The notes under the pieces: generated by a model
The model's input: only the letters and a program-made list of their open reading frames with translations
Databases searched by the model: none
What the model was told of the DNA's origin: nothing
From: Gemmatimonadota bacterium
GTDB taxonomy: Bacteria > Gemmatimonadota > Gemmatimonadetes > Gemmatimonadales > GWC2-71-9
Assembly (NCBI GenBank): GCA_003223395.1
Contig: QHUZ01000031.1
Location: 1 to 40,837 of the forward strand
Reading direction: 5' to 3'
DNA: 40,837 nt
Part shown: positions 1-9,066 of the stretch, piece after piece
Position numbering within the stretch: position 1 is the stretch's first letter
Layout: every line of letters starts with the position of its first letter
Position numbers and translations under genes: made by a program

Positions 1-300
1 TGCCTCGGAGATGCGGCTGCCGTCGCGCCGCGCGTCGAGCATTTCGGCGCGCTCTTCATCGGTGCCGGGTCCGCGGAGGTGCTGGGGGACTACGGCGCCG
101 GGCCCAATCACGTGCTACCGACCGCTGGTACGACGCGGTCGCAGGGTGGGCTGTCGGTCTACACGTTTCTGAGAGTGAGAACCTGGCTACGGATCGATGA
201 CCCCGCCACGGCGCGTCCCCTCGTGGAGGACGCGGCGTGGTTCGGCCGGATCGAGGGGCTCGAAGCGCACGCGCGCTCGGCGGAGCGGCGACTGGATTGA
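1..300 (+). CDS. hisD: histidinol dehydrogenase, C-terminal part (5' end outside window)
   Basis: The first 99 codons are the end of a protein whose motif GDYGAGPNHVLPTAGTTR, followed by GGLSVYTFLRV, is the conserved C-terminal signature of histidinol dehydrogenase. This zinc enzyme performs the last two NAD-dependent oxidations of histidine biosynthesis, from L-histidinol to L-histidine. The His in NHVLPT is a metal or active-site ligand in the family. The frame is open from base 1, so the gene begins upstream of the window. The stop TGA at 298-300 is followed by a short GC-rich inverted repeat. The family assignment is secure; no other his genes are visible, so operon membership cannot be judged. 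Confidence 0.93.
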   Translation, partial: CLGDAAAVAPRVEHFGALFIGAGSAEVLGDYGAGPNHVLPTAGTTRSQGGLSVYTFLRVRTWLRIDDPATARPLVEDAAWFGRIEGLEAHARSAERRLD

Positions 301-317
301 GCGGGCGGTCCGCCCGC
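301..317. repeat. GC-rich hairpin directly after hisD
   Basis: GCGGGCG and CGCCCGC flank a 3-nt loop, starting one base after the hisD stop. No T-tract follows, so it is at best a weak or Rho-assisted terminator or an mRNA 3' stabiliser. It separates hisD from the gamma-glutamyltransferase-like gene. Confidence 0.4.
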
Positions 318-351
318 GGTAGCTTCCAGGCGATCCTTTCTCGGAGCACCG

Positions 352-2202
352 TTGGCCGTCCGTCGCTGCCTACTGCTCGCTCTTCTCGTTCTCCCGACAA
401 CACTCGCGGCACAGCGCACCCAGAAGCCGGCCTTGCATGGCCGCCATTGGGTCGCGATCACCGGCAAGCCACTCGGCGCTGAGGCCGGCGCCATGATGTT
501 CCAGAAAGGCGGCAACGCCGTCGACGCCACGTGCGCGATGCTGGCGGCCGTGACGACGATGTGGGACGTGCTGTCGTGGGGCGGAGAGACCCAGGCCCTG
601 ATCTACAATCCGAAAACGAAGCAGGTCATCGCGATCAACGCCCTCGGTGTGGCGCCCACCGGTGCGACGGCCGACTTCTACCGCTCCAAAGGCCTGCGTT
701 TTCCGCCGGAGTACGGACCGCTCGCGGCGATCACACCTGGGACGCCGGGTGGGCTGATGGTCATGCTTGCCCAGTACGGGAAGCTGAGTCTGCGGGAGGT
801 GCTCGAGCCGGCGATCCGCATGGCGGATGGGTACCCCATCGAGGAAGAGACTGCCAATTCGATCGAGCGCAACAAACGCTGGCTCAAACAGTGGCGCTAC
901 TCCCGCGCCGTCATGTTGCCCCACGCCGGCGAAACGCGGGAAGCACCGGAGGCGGGCGAGATCTTTCGGCAGCCCGAGCTCGCCGCGACGCTCCGCAAGC
1001 TGGTGGAAGCCGAGCAGGAGGCGCTGCGCCAAGGAAAGAACCGGCACGACGCGATCATGGCCGCGTACGATCGATTCTATCGTGGCGATATCGCGCAGGA
1101 GTTTGTGCGCGGGCTGCAGGAAGAAGGTGGGCTCATCACGTTGCCGGACCTGGCCAACTGGCGCGTCAAAATAGAAGAGCCAGTAATGACACAGTATCGC
1201 GGCATCGAGGTCTACAAGCTGCCGCAATGGTCGCAGGGACCCGCCATGTTGCAGGCGCTGAACATCCTCGAAGGCTTCGATGTCAAGGCGATGGGCTACA
1301 ACAGCACCCGCTACATCCACACCCTGTATCAGACGATGAGCCTGGCGTTCGCCGATCGCGATTTTTACTACGGTGACCCGGCGTTTCCTCCGGATGAGCC
1401 GATGCGCGGTCTGCTCTCCAAGGAGTACGCACGTCAGCGCGCACGATCGATCAATCCCGATCACAACGATCCCGACATCAAGCCCGGCGATCCGTATCCT
1501 TTCCAAGGAGGCACCAATCCCTATTTGCCGCTGCTCCAGCGCTGGTCACCGCGGCCGGTGACGACGTCCGAAGGCGGCACGGACGCGGCGGCGCTCGCGG
1601 CCTTCGACGAGGCGTTCCGGCGCGGGACGACGTCGATCGAGGCGGCCGACACGTCCGGCTGGGTTGTTTCGGTGACGCCGTCGGGCGGCTGGATTCCGGC
1701 GGTGATCGCAGGCCATACCGGCATCGGCGTGAGCCAGCGGGCGCAACAATTCGTGGTCGACAGTGCGGACAATCCCTTCAACGTCATCGTGCCGGGCAAG
1801 CGGCCGCGCGTGACCTTGACGCCGAGTCTGGCGGTGAAAGACGGGAAGCCGTTCCTGGCGTTCGCGGTGCAGGGCGGCGACACGCAGGATCAGAATCTCC
1901 TGCAGTTCTTCTTGAACGTGGTCGAATTCGGAATGGATGTGCAGCAGGCGGTCGAAGCCGCCAACATCACGAGCTACCAGATGCGCAACTCATTCGGCGA
2001 CCATAAGACCGAACCCGGCCGCCTCACGCTGCGCGACGACACGCCGTCGTGGGTGCGGCACGAGCTACGTGCGATGGGCTACAGGCTGGACTTCGACGAT
2101 CGGACGTCAGGTCCCATCAACGCGATCTTCTTCGACTGGAAGCACGGCTCGTTCTGGGGCGGGTCGAGTAATCACGGCGAGGATTACGGGATCGCGTGGT
2201 GA
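352..2202 (+). CDS. gamma-glutamyltransferase family protein, exported
   Basis: A 616-residue protein of the gamma-glutamyltransferase (Ntn-hydrolase) family, which cleaves or transfers gamma-glutamyl groups of glutathione-like peptides in the periplasm. A signal peptide (VRRCLLLALLVLP...LAAQ) occupies residues 1-21. The N-terminal GGNAVDA motif (residues 53-59) is typical of the family. The autoprocessing nucleophile is probably Thr434 in DTSGWVVSV, which replaces the more usual TTHFSVVD form; GGDTQDQ follows near residue 510. The start is TTG, preceded five bases upstream by GGAG (343-346). The distant relatives' usual length (about 580) agrees. Substrate preference cannot be read from the sequence; an acylase or hydrolase of the same family is possible. 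It ends convergently with thiC. Confidence 0.88.
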   Translation: MAVRRCLLLALLVLPTTLAAQRTQKPALHGRHWVAITGKPLGAEAGAMMFQKGGNAVDATCAMLAAVTTMWDVLSWGGETQALIYNPKTKQVIAINALGVAPTGATADFYRSKGLRFPPEYGPLAAITPGTPGGLMVMLAQYGKLSLREVLEPAIRMADGYPIEEETANSIERNKRWLKQWRYSRAVMLPHAGETREAPEAGEIFRQPELAATLRKLVEAEQEALRQGKNRHDAIMAAYDRFYRGDIAQEFVRGLQEEGGLITLPDLANWRVKIEEPVMTQYRGIEVYKLPQWSQGPAMLQALNILEGFDVKAMGYNSTRYIHTLYQTMSLAFADRDFYYGDPAFPPDEPMRGLLSKEYARQRARSINPDHNDPDIKPGDPYPFQGGTNPYLPLLQRWSPRPVTTSEGGTDAAALAAFDEAFRRGTTSIEAADTSGWVVSVTPSGGWIPAVIAGHTGIGVSQRAQQFVVDSADNPFNVIVPGKRPRVTLTPSLAVKDGKPFLAFAVQGGDTQDQNLLQFFLNVVEFGMDVQQAVEAANITSYQMRNSFGDHKTEPGRLTLRDDTPSWVRHELRAMGYRLDFDDRTSGPINAIFFDWKHGSFWGGSSNHGEDYGIAW

Positions 2203-2235
2203 TTGCGCGCTAATCCCCGCACCCGGCTGTGTCAT

Positions 2236-2263
2236 GTAGGGGCGCAGCATGCTGCGCCCCTAC
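2236..2263. repeat. perfect 28-bp palindrome, copy 1, at a convergent gene junction
   Basis: The sequence is GTAGGGGCGCAGCA followed directly by its exact reverse complement. A T-tract follows on the plus strand (2264-2269), so RNA read from the gamma-glutamyltransferase gene would form a hairpin with a CATG loop and a U-tail. It lies between the stop codons of two convergent genes (2202 and 2268). An identical copy is at 37254-37281, also at a convergent junction, so it is a dispersed element and a plausible bidirectional terminator. Confidence 0.85.
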
Positions 2264-2267
2264 TTTT

Positions 2268-3614
2268 TTATCGGCCCGTCCCAACTGCCTCCCGTTTCGT
2301 CTCCGGTTCGCGCAGCCCGAGCGAGCGCTCGATCTCCCGCGTGATGTGCATCGAGCAGAACTTGGGCCCGCACATCGCGCAAAACTCCGCGCTCTTGAAG
2401 TACTCGGCCGGCAACGCCTCGTCGTGCAGCTCGCGCGCTCGCGCCGGATCGAGCGCCAGGCGGAACTGCTCGTTCCAGTCGAACGCGTAGCGCGCGCGTG
2501 ACAGCGCGTCGTCCCGCTCGGTCGCGCCCGGCCGGCGCCGCGCGATGTTGGCCGCGTGCGCCGCGATCTTGTACGCGATCACCCCTTCGCGAACCTCCTC
2601 GGCATTCGGCAGACCGAGGTGTTCCTTGCGCGTCACGTAGCACAGCATGTCCGCGCCGAACCACCCGATCATCGCGGCACCGATCGCCGAGGTAATGTGG
2701 TCGTAGCCAGGCGCGACGTCCGTGACGAGCGGTCCGAGCGTGTAAAACGGCGCCTCGTGACACAGCTCCTTCTCGAGCCGCACGTTCACTTCGATCTGAT
2801 GCATCGGAATGTGCCCCGGCCCTTCGATCATCACCTGCACGTCCTTCGCCCAGGCACGCTCCGTCAATTCGCCCAGCACCGTGAGCTCGGCGAGCTGCGC
2901 CTTGTCGGTCGCGTCCGCAATCGAGCCGGGACGGAGCCCGTCGCCGAGGGACAGCGTGACGTCGTATTCACGCGCGATGTCGAGTAGCCGGTCGTAATGC
3001 TCGTAGAGCGGATTCTGTTTGCCGTGCTGGGTCATCCAATACGCCATCAGCGAGCCACCGCGACTGACGATTCCCGTGACACGGCCCAATGCGAGACCGA
3101 CGTGCTCGCGCAAGATGCCGGCGTGCACGGTGACGTAATCGACTCCCTGCTTCGCCTGGTGCTCGATGTTGTCGAGAATGTCGTCCGCGGTGAGCTGCGT
3201 GATGTCGCCGGCGATCTGGATGGCCTGGTAGATCGGCACCGTGCCGATCGGCACCGGCGACGCCGCGATGATCGCCTCCCGAATTGCATCGATGTTTCCG
3301 CCGGTGGACAGATCCATCACCGTGTCGGCGCCGTAGTGCACGGCGTGGTGCAGCTTCTCGAGCTCGCCATCGATGTCGGACTCGACGGCAGAGTTGCCGA
3401 TGTTCGCGTTGATCTTGACGCTGGCGACTTTCCCGATGGCCATGGGGTCGAGCCGCTGCTTCAAGTGATTCACGTTGGCCGGAATGATGAGCCGGCCGAT
3501 CGCGACCTCGTCGCGAATCGTCTCGGGCGCCAGCCCTTCCCGCTCGGCCACGCGCTGCATTTCGGGAGTAACGGTGCCCTGACGGGCGAAGAACATCTGG
3601 GTGCGGCAGGTCAT
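2268..3614 (-). CDS. thiC: phosphomethylpyrimidine synthase ThiC
   Basis: Radical-SAM enzyme that converts aminoimidazole ribotide to hydroxymethylpyrimidine phosphate, the pyrimidine half of thiamine. The 448-residue protein is the short form without the long N-terminal extension of the Escherichia coli enzyme. The C-terminal cluster motif CX2CX4C is present as CAMCGPKFC (Cys412, Cys415, Cys420), binding the 4Fe-4S cluster. [19 protein letters not shown] and [14 protein letters not shown] are further ThiC signatures. The ATG at 3614 has GGGAG six bases upstream. That ribosome-binding site is the last segment of a TPP riboswitch (3620-3699), so translation is probably shut off when thiamine pyrophosphate is plentiful. 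No other thi genes are in the window. Confidence 0.97.
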   Translation of the reverse strand: MTCRTQMFFARQGTVTPEMQRVAEREGLAPETIRDEVAIGRLIIPANVNHLKQRLDPMAIGKVASVKINANIGNSAVESDIDGELEKLHHAVHYGADTVMDLSTGGNIDAIREAIIAASPVPIGTVPIYQAIQIAGDITQLTADDILDNIEHQAKQGVDYVTVHAGILREHVGLALGRVTGIVSRGGSLMAYWMTQHGKQNPLYEHYDRLLDIAREYDVTLSLGDGLRPGSIADATDKAQLAELTVLGELTERAWAKDVQVMIEGPGHIPMHQIEVNVRLEKELCHEAPFYTLGPLVTDVAPGYDHITSAIGAAMIGWFGADMLCYVTRKEHLGLPNAEEVREGVIAYKIAAHAANIARRRPGATERDDALSRARYAFDWNEQFRLALDPARARELHDEALPAEYFKSAEFCAMCGPKFCSMHITREIERSLGLREPETKREAVGTGR

Positions 3615-3619
3615 ACTGA

Positions 3620-3699
3620 GCTCCCTTCGCCGGTACGAACCGGATCAGGTTCTAAGGGTGTGATCTCAGCCTGCCGACTCCGGCAGGCACCCCTGCGAT
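3620..3699 (-). promoter_or_regulatory. TPP riboswitch (THI element) in the thiC leader
   Basis: Read on the minus strand the leader carries the conserved TPP aptamer blocks in order: GGGGTGCC, a variable CCTGCCGG/AGTCGGCAGG stem region, GGCTGAGA, ACCCTTAGAACCTGATC, CGGTTCGTACCGGCGAAGGGAG. The closing GGGAG is also the Shine-Dalgarno sequence of thiC, six bases from its ATG, implying translational control. A -10-like TACATT at 3711-3706 would place the transcription start at about 3700, exactly at the aptamer's 5' edge. Confidence 0.95.
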
Positions 3700-3718
3700 G
3701 ACCGAAATGTAGCGGGTT

Positions 3719-4264
3719 CTAAACTTCGCGCGGGCGTGGCGGTCCGTAACGCTCGGTGGGCTTGTGATTCTTTTCCCATTCAGGCCGAAACGCGAATGGA
3801 TCGAGCCCGATCGGCTGGTCCAGGGCAAGAATTCCATCGAGATGATCCAGCTCGTGCTGGAGCAGCTCCGCCATCGGCCCTTCGAGGTCCATTGTATTCA
3901 CGTTTCCCTTCAAATCGATGTAGCGGAGCGTGGCCCTGTAAGCGCGATTGACGCGGACGAGCAGACTTGGAAACGAGAAGCAGTCGTCCCAGACGTGAAA
4001 GTCCTCGGCGCCGACGTCGGTGATCTCCGGATTGATCATCGTCGCGCGGAATTTCCCGACCTCCACCAGCACAACACGCACCGGAGCACCGATCTGCGGT
4101 GCGGCCAACGCGCGGCCGAAATCGTATTTCTTGCGCGCTTGGCGCAGAGTGTCCCGCAGATCGTCGGACAGCAGTCGCACCGCCGGTGACTTGGGGTCTT
4201 CCACCGGAGTGCAGCGAACCCGCAAGATCGGGTCGCCAAGCTGGCGAATGCGTCGGACTGCCAT
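3719..4264 (-). CDS. def: peptide deformylase (atypical motif II)
   Basis: A 181-residue metallo-hydrolase that removes the N-formyl group from nascent proteins. Motif I is GRALAAPQIG (residues 50-59), motif III is QHELDHLDG (136-144) with both zinc-binding histidines. Motif II, normally EGCLS, reads DDCFSFP with the ligand Cys95 retained, as in divergent deformylases. The ATG at 4264 opens MAVRRIRQLGDPILR, the usual N-terminus; the frame stays open further upstream but lacks family homology there and would overlap the divergent nucleotidyltransferase gene. It ends 20 bp before the thiC riboswitch on the same strand. Since motif II is altered, it may be a secondary deformylase; a canonical copy could exist elsewhere. 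Confidence 0.9.
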   Translation of the reverse strand: MAVRRIRQLGDPILRVRCTPVEDPKSPAVRLLSDDLRDTLRQARKKYDFGRALAAPQIGAPVRVVLVEVGKFRATMINPEITDVGAEDFHVWDDCFSFPSLLVRVNRAYRATLRYIDLKGNVNTMDLEGPMAELLQHELDHLDGILALDQPIGLDPFAFRPEWEKNHKPTERYGPPRPREV

Positions 4265-4351
4265 GTGGGCGCGCCAAAATTGCCCCTTTCCGCCCCGCAT
4301 GCAACTACCTCTAGCCAACTCGCCACCCCCGCGCGTAGAGTCATAACCCCT

Positions 4352-4963
4352 ATGAGTCTGGCGGGAGTGGTGCTGGCGGCTGGACGGTCGGCCCGGATGG
4401 GCTCTCCCAAGGCCCTGCTGGATTTTCTTGGTCTGCCGTTCATAGTCCGGATCATGGAGGCGCTGGAAGCCCTCGAGGTAAAGGCGCGCGTCGTGGTCCT
4501 CGGTCCCGACGGGCCCCGGATTCAGCCGGTTTTGGCCGGTCATGACTGCATGATCGTAGAGAATCCAGAGCCTGAAACCGGGCCCATCGCGTCGCTCCGG
4601 GCGGCTCTGCGCGCGCTCCAGCCGCTGCAACCCAGCGCCGTCCTCGTCTGGCCGGTGGATCTCCCGCACGTCCGCGTGACTACCGTCGAGCGCATCCTCG
4701 AGACGCACCGTCGCACACGGGCATCAGCGGTGGTCCCGACGTTCGCCGAACGGCGCGGACATCCCGTGATCTGGGGATCGGCATTGTTTGGGGACTTGCT
4801 GGAGAGCCCGGAGGCGACGCGCCAAGGGGCGCGGGCCGTCTTGCACAAGCATGATAAGGAAGTGGTTGCCGTTCCCGTGGACGATCCGGCCGTGATCGAC
4901 GAGTTGAACACGCCCGAGGACTACGAGCGCCTGGTCAGGGAGTGGAATCGGGACATTTACTGA
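4352..4963 (+). CDS. MobA/MocA-like nucleotidyltransferase
   Basis: A 203-residue protein of the NTP_transf_3 family. The N-terminal nucleotide-binding motif VVLAAGRSARMGSPKALL (from residue 5) and the metal-binding WPVDLPHV segment (about residue 92) match MocA and MobA, which attach CMP or GMP to molybdopterin. RGHPVIW and DINTPEDY-like ELNTPEDYE are also typical of the MocA branch. The start ATG at 4352 was chosen because homology begins there; a weak -10-like TAGAGT lies at 4336-4341, giving a very short leader. It is divergent from def and stands alone 155 bp before sufB. No molybdoenzyme is in the window, so the substrate is uncertain. Confidence 0.82.
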   Translation: MSLAGVVLAAGRSARMGSPKALLDFLGLPFIVRIMEALEALEVKARVVVLGPDGPRIQPVLAGHDCMIVENPEPETGPIASLRAALRALQPLQPSAVLVWPVDLPHVRVTTVERILETHRRTRASAVVPTFAERRGHPVIWGSALFGDLLESPEATRQGARAVLHKHDKEVVAVPVDDPAVIDELNTPEDYERLVREWNRDIY

Positions 4964-5028
4964 ATTGAAAGGCGTCGAAGGGGAATACGTCGAGGAAAAG
5001 GCGTCAAACGGACGTCGTAGGCCATTCA

Positions 5029-5056
5029 TTGACAATCCCGACAAAACCATTAGGAT
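5029..5056 (+). promoter_or_regulatory. predicted sigma70-type promoter of the suf operon
   Basis: TTGACA (5029-5034), a 16-bp spacer and TAGGAT (5051-5056) form the best consensus promoter in the window. Two CCCGAC hexamers at 5037-5042 and 5058-5063, spaced 21 bp or two helical turns, flank the -10 and could be an operator direct repeat. The implied 5' leader is about 55 nt and ends with a CGGAG ribosome-binding site (5109-5113). No regulator gene adjoins. Confidence 0.6.
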
Positions 5057-5118
5057 TCCCGACTAGGCAGTCATTTTGATCGCCAAGTTTATGTCTGCTA
5101 AGGACTTCCGGAGCTCGC

Positions 5119-6552
5119 ATGACCAGTATTGAAGCCCACGTCCAGCAACCGTACAAGTACGGCTTCGTCACCGACATCGAATCCGAGGTCGTGCCGGCCG
5201 GCTTGAACGAGGACGTCATCCGGCTGATTTCGGCCAAAAAGGGCGAGCCGGAATGGATGCTGGAGTGGCGCCTGAAGGCCTACCGCAACTGGCTCAAGAT
5301 GAGCGAGCCGCACTGGCCCAACGTGAAGTACGGGCCGATCGACTATCAGGCGATCAGCTACTACGCCGCCCCCAAGCAGCGGCCCAAGCTGGACTCGCTC
5401 GACCAGGTCGATCCGAAACTGGTCCAGACCTTCGAGAAGCTCGGGATCCCGATCGAGGAGCAGAAGCGCCTGACCGGCGTCGCGGTGGATGCGGTGTTCG
5501 ACAGCGTGTCGGTCGCCACGACATTCCAGGCGGAGCTCGCGAAGTACGGCGTGATCTTCATGCCGATCTCGCAGGCGATCCGTGAGCACGCCGATCTGGT
5601 CCAGAAGTACCTCGGCACCGTCGTGCCGCACAACGACAACTTTTTCGCGGCGCTCAACACGGCGGTGTTCACCGACGGCTCGTTCGTGTACGTGCCGAAG
5701 GGTGTGCGCTGTCCGCTCGAGCTCTCGACCTACTTCCGCATCAACGCGTCGTCGACCGGTCAGTTCGAGCGCACGCTGATCATCGCGGACGAGGGCAGCC
5801 ACGTCAGCTACCTCGAGGGCTGCTCGGCACCCATGCGGGACGAGAATCAGCTCCACGCCGCGGTCGTCGAGCTCATCGCGCTGGACAACGCGCAGATCAA
5901 GTACTCGACGATCCAGAACTGGTATCCGGGCGACGACGAAGGAAAAGGCGGGATCTACAACTTCGTCACGAAGCGCGGCAAGTGTGCCGGTCGCAACGCG
6001 AAGATCTCCTGGACCCAGGTCGAAACCGGGTCGGCGATCACGTGGAAGTATCCCGGCTGCATTCTTCAGGGCGACAACTCGATCGGTGAGTTCTACTCGG
6101 TCGCGGTGACGAGCCACAAGCAGCAGGCTGACACCGGCACGAAGATGATTCACCTCGGCAAGAACACGCGCTCGACGATCGTGTCGAAAGGGATTTCTGC
6201 GGGCCGCGGGCAAAACACCTATCGCGGGCTCGTAAAAATCATGAAGGGTGCCGAGGGCGCGCGGAACTACTCGCAGTGTGACTCGATGCTCATCGGCGAC
6301 AAGTGCGGGGCGCACACCTTCCCGTACATCGACGTGCGCAACAGCACGGCGATCATGGAGCACGAAGCGTCCACGTCGAAGATCGGTGAGGATCAGATCT
6401 TCTACCTGCGCCAGCGCGGGCTCTCGGCCGAAGACGCGGTCTCGATGATCGTCAACGGCTTCTGCAAGGAGGTGTTCAAGGAGCTGCCGATGGAGTTCGC
6501 CGTCGAAGCCACGCGGTTGCTCGGGATCAGTCTCGAAGGGAGCGTAGGGTGA
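5119..6552 (+). CDS. sufB: Fe-S cluster assembly protein SufB
   Basis: A 477-residue scaffold subunit of the SufBCD complex, on which Fe-S clusters are built before transfer to apoproteins in the cytosol. The family core is clear, including [16 protein letters not shown], the LEGCSAP segment, and the C-terminal [20 protein letters not shown] with the Cys and His positions that ligate or deliver the cluster in SufB. The ATG at 5119 has CGGAG six bases upstream and is the first gene after the predicted promoter at 5029. Its stop overlaps the GTG start of sufC by three bases (GTGA), so translation is likely coupled. Length matches the family (about 470-490). Confidence 0.97.
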   Translation: MTSIEAHVQQPYKYGFVTDIESEVVPAGLNEDVIRLISAKKGEPEWMLEWRLKAYRNWLKMSEPHWPNVKYGPIDYQAISYYAAPKQRPKLDSLDQVDPKLVQTFEKLGIPIEEQKRLTGVAVDAVFDSVSVATTFQAELAKYGVIFMPISQAIREHADLVQKYLGTVVPHNDNFFAALNTAVFTDGSFVYVPKGVRCPLELSTYFRINASSTGQFERTLIIADEGSHVSYLEGCSAPMRDENQLHAAVVELIALDNAQIKYSTIQNWYPGDDEGKGGIYNFVTKRGKCAGRNAKISWTQVETGSAITWKYPGCILQGDNSIGEFYSVAVTSHKQQADTGTKMIHLGKNTRSTIVSKGISAGRGQNTYRGLVKIMKGAEGARNYSQCDSMLIGDKCGAHTFPYIDVRNSTAIMEHEASTSKIGEDQIFYLRQRGLSAEDAVSMIVNGFCKEVFKELPMEFAVEATRLLGISLEGSVG

Positions 6553-7322
6553 AGCAGGGGAAAGGTCTGCTCGAAGTCAAAGGGCTGCGTGTCGCCGTCG
6601 CGGGCAACGAGATCCTGAAGGGCGTGGATCTCACGATTCGCGATGGCGAAGTGCATGCGATCATGGGGCCGAACGGCTCGGGTAAGAGCACGCTCGCACA
6701 GGTGCTCGCAGGTCATCCGGCCTACACGGTGCTAGCCGGGACCGCGAAGTACGAGGGCAAGGACTTACTCGACATGAAACCGGAGGAGCGTGCGCGAGCC
6801 GGCGTCTTCCTCGCATTCCAATATCCGGTGGAGATTCGCGGAATCACGAATTCCTACTTCCTGCGGTCGGCCCTGAACGCGCTGCGCAGGGAGCGGGGGG
6901 AAGCGGAGCTGGATCCGATCGACTTCCTCCAGTTTCTCGAGCAGAAGCTCCGGGCGATCGGCTGGGACGACTCGATGATGAACCGTCCGGTGAACGAAGG
7001 GTTCTCCGGCGGCGAAAAGAAGCGCAACGAAATCCTGCAGCTCGCGGTCCTCGAGCCGCGCCTCGCGATCCTCGATGAGACGGACTCCGGGCTCGACATC
7101 GACGCGCTGAAGACCGTCGCCGAGACCGTCAACAAGCTGCGGGCGCCCAATCGTTCGTTCTTGATCGTGACGCACTACCAGCGGCTGTTGAACTACATCA
7201 CGCCGGACGTCGTCCATGTTTTGGCCGACGGCCGCATCGTGAAGTCTGGCGGCCCCGAATTGGCCCACGAACTCGAGGCAAAAGGCTACGACTGGCTGCG
7301 TGATGCGGCGATGGTGTCGTAA
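6549..7322 (+). CDS. sufC: Fe-S cluster assembly ATPase SufC
   Basis: A 257-residue ABC-type ATPase that drives conformational change in the SufBCD scaffold; it is soluble and not a transporter. Walker A is GPNGSGKST (residues 40-48), the signature is [14 protein letters not shown], and Walker B is [12 protein letters not shown] with the SufC-specific [12 protein letters not shown] wording. It begins at a GTG inside the end of sufB and its TAA overlaps the ATG of sufD (TAATG), so the three are translationally coupled. Confidence 0.97.
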   Translation: MKQGKGLLEVKGLRVAVAGNEILKGVDLTIRDGEVHAIMGPNGSGKSTLAQVLAGHPAYTVLAGTAKYEGKDLLDMKPEERARAGVFLAFQYPVEIRGITNSYFLRSALNALRRERGEAELDPIDFLQFLEQKLRAIGWDDSMMNRPVNEGFSGGEKKRNEILQLAVLEPRLAILDETDSGLDIDALKTVAETVNKLRAPNRSFLIVTHYQRLLNYITPDVVHVLADGRIVKSGGPELAHELEAKGYDWLRDAAMVS

Positions 7323-8611
7323 TGGTGGCGGTTGAAAGGTTGGTAGGCGCATACAATACCTGGGCCACGAATGGTGCCTCGGAGGTGCCGGAGTGGCTCA
7401 AGGACATGAGAAGCGGCGCGATCGCACGCTTCGAGAGTCTCGGTTTTCCGAACATGAAGCAGGAGGCGTGGCGCTTCACCAGCGTCGCGCCCATCGCCGA
7501 AGGATCGTTTGAGCAGGCGAAGCCGCCCGCTCGGATTCCGACGCTCGAGGAGATCCGGCCCTTCTTGTTGCTGGAGGCGGGCTACCGTCTGGTTTTTGTG
7601 GACGGGTTTTTTCAACGCGCTCTCTCGACGCCGTTTTTCGACGACGTTCAGAGTTTGGCCCACGTCGTCACCCATCGGCAGGATCTCGTCCGCCAGCATC
7701 TCGGCAAGTACGCCGCGACCGAGGACCGGCCGTTCTCCGCACTCAATACCGCGTTCGTCAATGACGGCGCTTTTGTGCACGTGCCGGCGAAAGCGACGAT
7801 CGCGGAACCGATCCAACTGCTGTTCCTGGCGTCAGGCAAACCGGCTGTCACGCATCCGCGCAATCTCGTCGTGCTCGACCGCGAAGCGCGCGCGAGCATC
7901 GTCGAGACGTACGCGTCGCTCAGCCACGGCGCCTACTGGACCAACAGCGTCACCGAAATCGTGGTGGGAGAGGCGGCGAGGGTCGATTATCATCGCGTCC
8001 AGCGCGAGAGCCCGGGCGCCTATCACGTGGCGGCGACACAGACGCATCAAGGTCGGGACAGTACGGTCAACTTGCACATGGTGGCATTCGGGGCGGCGCT
8101 CGCGCGGCACGACATCGGCGCGGTCCTGGCGGGTCCGGGTGGCAGGCTGATCCTCAACGGATTGTACCTCCTGGCCAGTCAGCAGCACGCCGATCATCAT
8201 ACGACGATCGACCATGCCGCTGACCATTGTGAGAGTCACGAGTATTTCAACGGTGTGCTCGACGACAAGTCGCGTGGCGTATTCACGGGCCGCATCATCG
8301 TGCGTCCGGGCGCCCAGAAGACCGACTCGAAGCAGACCAACAACAACCTGCTGCTCTCGACTGACGCGCACGCCGACAGCCAGCCGCAGCTCGAGATCTA
8401 TGCCGACGATGTGAAATGCACGCACGGCTCCACAGTCGGACCGCTCGATCCGCGCGCGCTCTTCTACCTGCGCAGCCGCGGCATCGGCGAGCATGAGGCC
8501 CAGCAGCTGCTGACGTACGGCTTCGCCGCCGAGATCCTCGGCCGGATGGAAGTCGCGCCGCTGCGCGCACAGCTCGACGGCATCGTGCGGGGTCGCCTGG
8601 CGGAGCAATGA
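7322..8611 (+). CDS. sufD: Fe-S cluster assembly protein SufD
   Basis: A 429-residue SufB paralogue that pairs with SufB in the SufBC2D scaffold and is needed for iron entry. Recognisable parts are KQEAWRFTSVAPIAE near the N-terminus, the beta-helix core, and the C-terminal block CTHGSTVGPLDPRALFYLRSRGI followed by EAQQLLTYGFAAEIL, which is diagnostic of SufB/SufD. The shorter N-terminal region and position after sufC identify it as SufD, not a second SufB. The ATG overlaps the sufC stop; its TGA overlaps the ATG of the scaffold gene sufU by four bases. Confidence 0.95.
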   Translation: MVAVERLVGAYNTWATNGASEVPEWLKDMRSGAIARFESLGFPNMKQEAWRFTSVAPIAEGSFEQAKPPARIPTLEEIRPFLLLEAGYRLVFVDGFFQRALSTPFFDDVQSLAHVVTHRQDLVRQHLGKYAATEDRPFSALNTAFVNDGAFVHVPAKATIAEPIQLLFLASGKPAVTHPRNLVVLDREARASIVETYASLSHGAYWTNSVTEIVVGEAARVDYHRVQRESPGAYHVAATQTHQGRDSTVNLHMVAFGAALARHDIGAVLAGPGGRLILNGLYLLASQQHADHHTTIDHAADHCESHEYFNGVLDDKSRGVFTGRIIVRPGAQKTDSKQTNNNLLLSTDAHADSQPQLEIYADDVKCTHGSTVGPLDPRALFYLRSRGIGEHEAQQLLTYGFAAEILGRMEVAPLRAQLDGIVRGRLAEQ

Positions 8612-9066
8612 ACGATCTCGGCGACCTCTATCAGCAGGTCATCCTCGATCACAACCGCAATCCGCGGAACTTCAAGCGCCTCGAGTCTGCGAATCGCAAG
8701 GCCGAGGGCAACAACCCGCTGTGCGGCGACCGCATCCAGCTCTACGTGCAGCTCGACGGTGGGACGATCACAGACATCGGCTTTCAGATGCCGCAGGGCT
8801 CGGGCTGCGCGATCTCCAAGGCGTCCGCGTCGCTGATGACGGATGCCGTCAAGGGCAAACCCGTGAAGGACGCTGAGGCGATGTTCGCCGCGTTCCGCGG
8901 CATGCTCTCGGGCGGCGCGAACGCGCCAGGCAAGCTCGCCGCTTTCTCGGGCGTGCGCGCGTTCCCCAGCCGTATCAAGTGCGCGAACCTCGCCTGGCAC
9001 GCGCTGCACGCGGCGCTGCAGAACAGCGCCGAGCCGGTGACCACCGAATCGGCGAAAGACTTCTGA
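8608..9066 (+). CDS. sufU: SufU-like sulfur-transfer/scaffold protein
   Basis: A 152-residue member of the IscU/NifU N-terminal family. The three cysteines and one aspartate of SufU are present: Cys39 and Asp41 in NPLCGDR, Cys67 in SGCAISKAS, Cys125 in RIKCANLAW. In SufU these bind zinc and accept persulfide from SufS before it goes to SufBCD. The long spacer between the second and third cysteines, longer than in IscU, supports SufU. It lies before sufS; in many other suf operons the order is S then U. It overlaps sufD (ATGA) and sufS (TGATG). Confidence 0.93.
   Translation: MNDLGDLYQQVILDHNRNPRNFKRLESANRKAEGNNPLCGDRIQLYVQLDGGTITDIGFQMPQGSGCAISKASASLMTDAVKGKPVKDAEAMFAAFRGMLSGGANAPGKLAAFSGVRAFPSRIKCANLAWHALHAALQNSAEPVTTESAKDF

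Noticed and set aside
4265-4351. Upstream in-frame extension of the nucleotidyltransferase, 29 codons
   Set aside because: It has no similarity to the family N-terminus, which begins at the glycine-rich nucleotide motif a few residues after ATG 4352.
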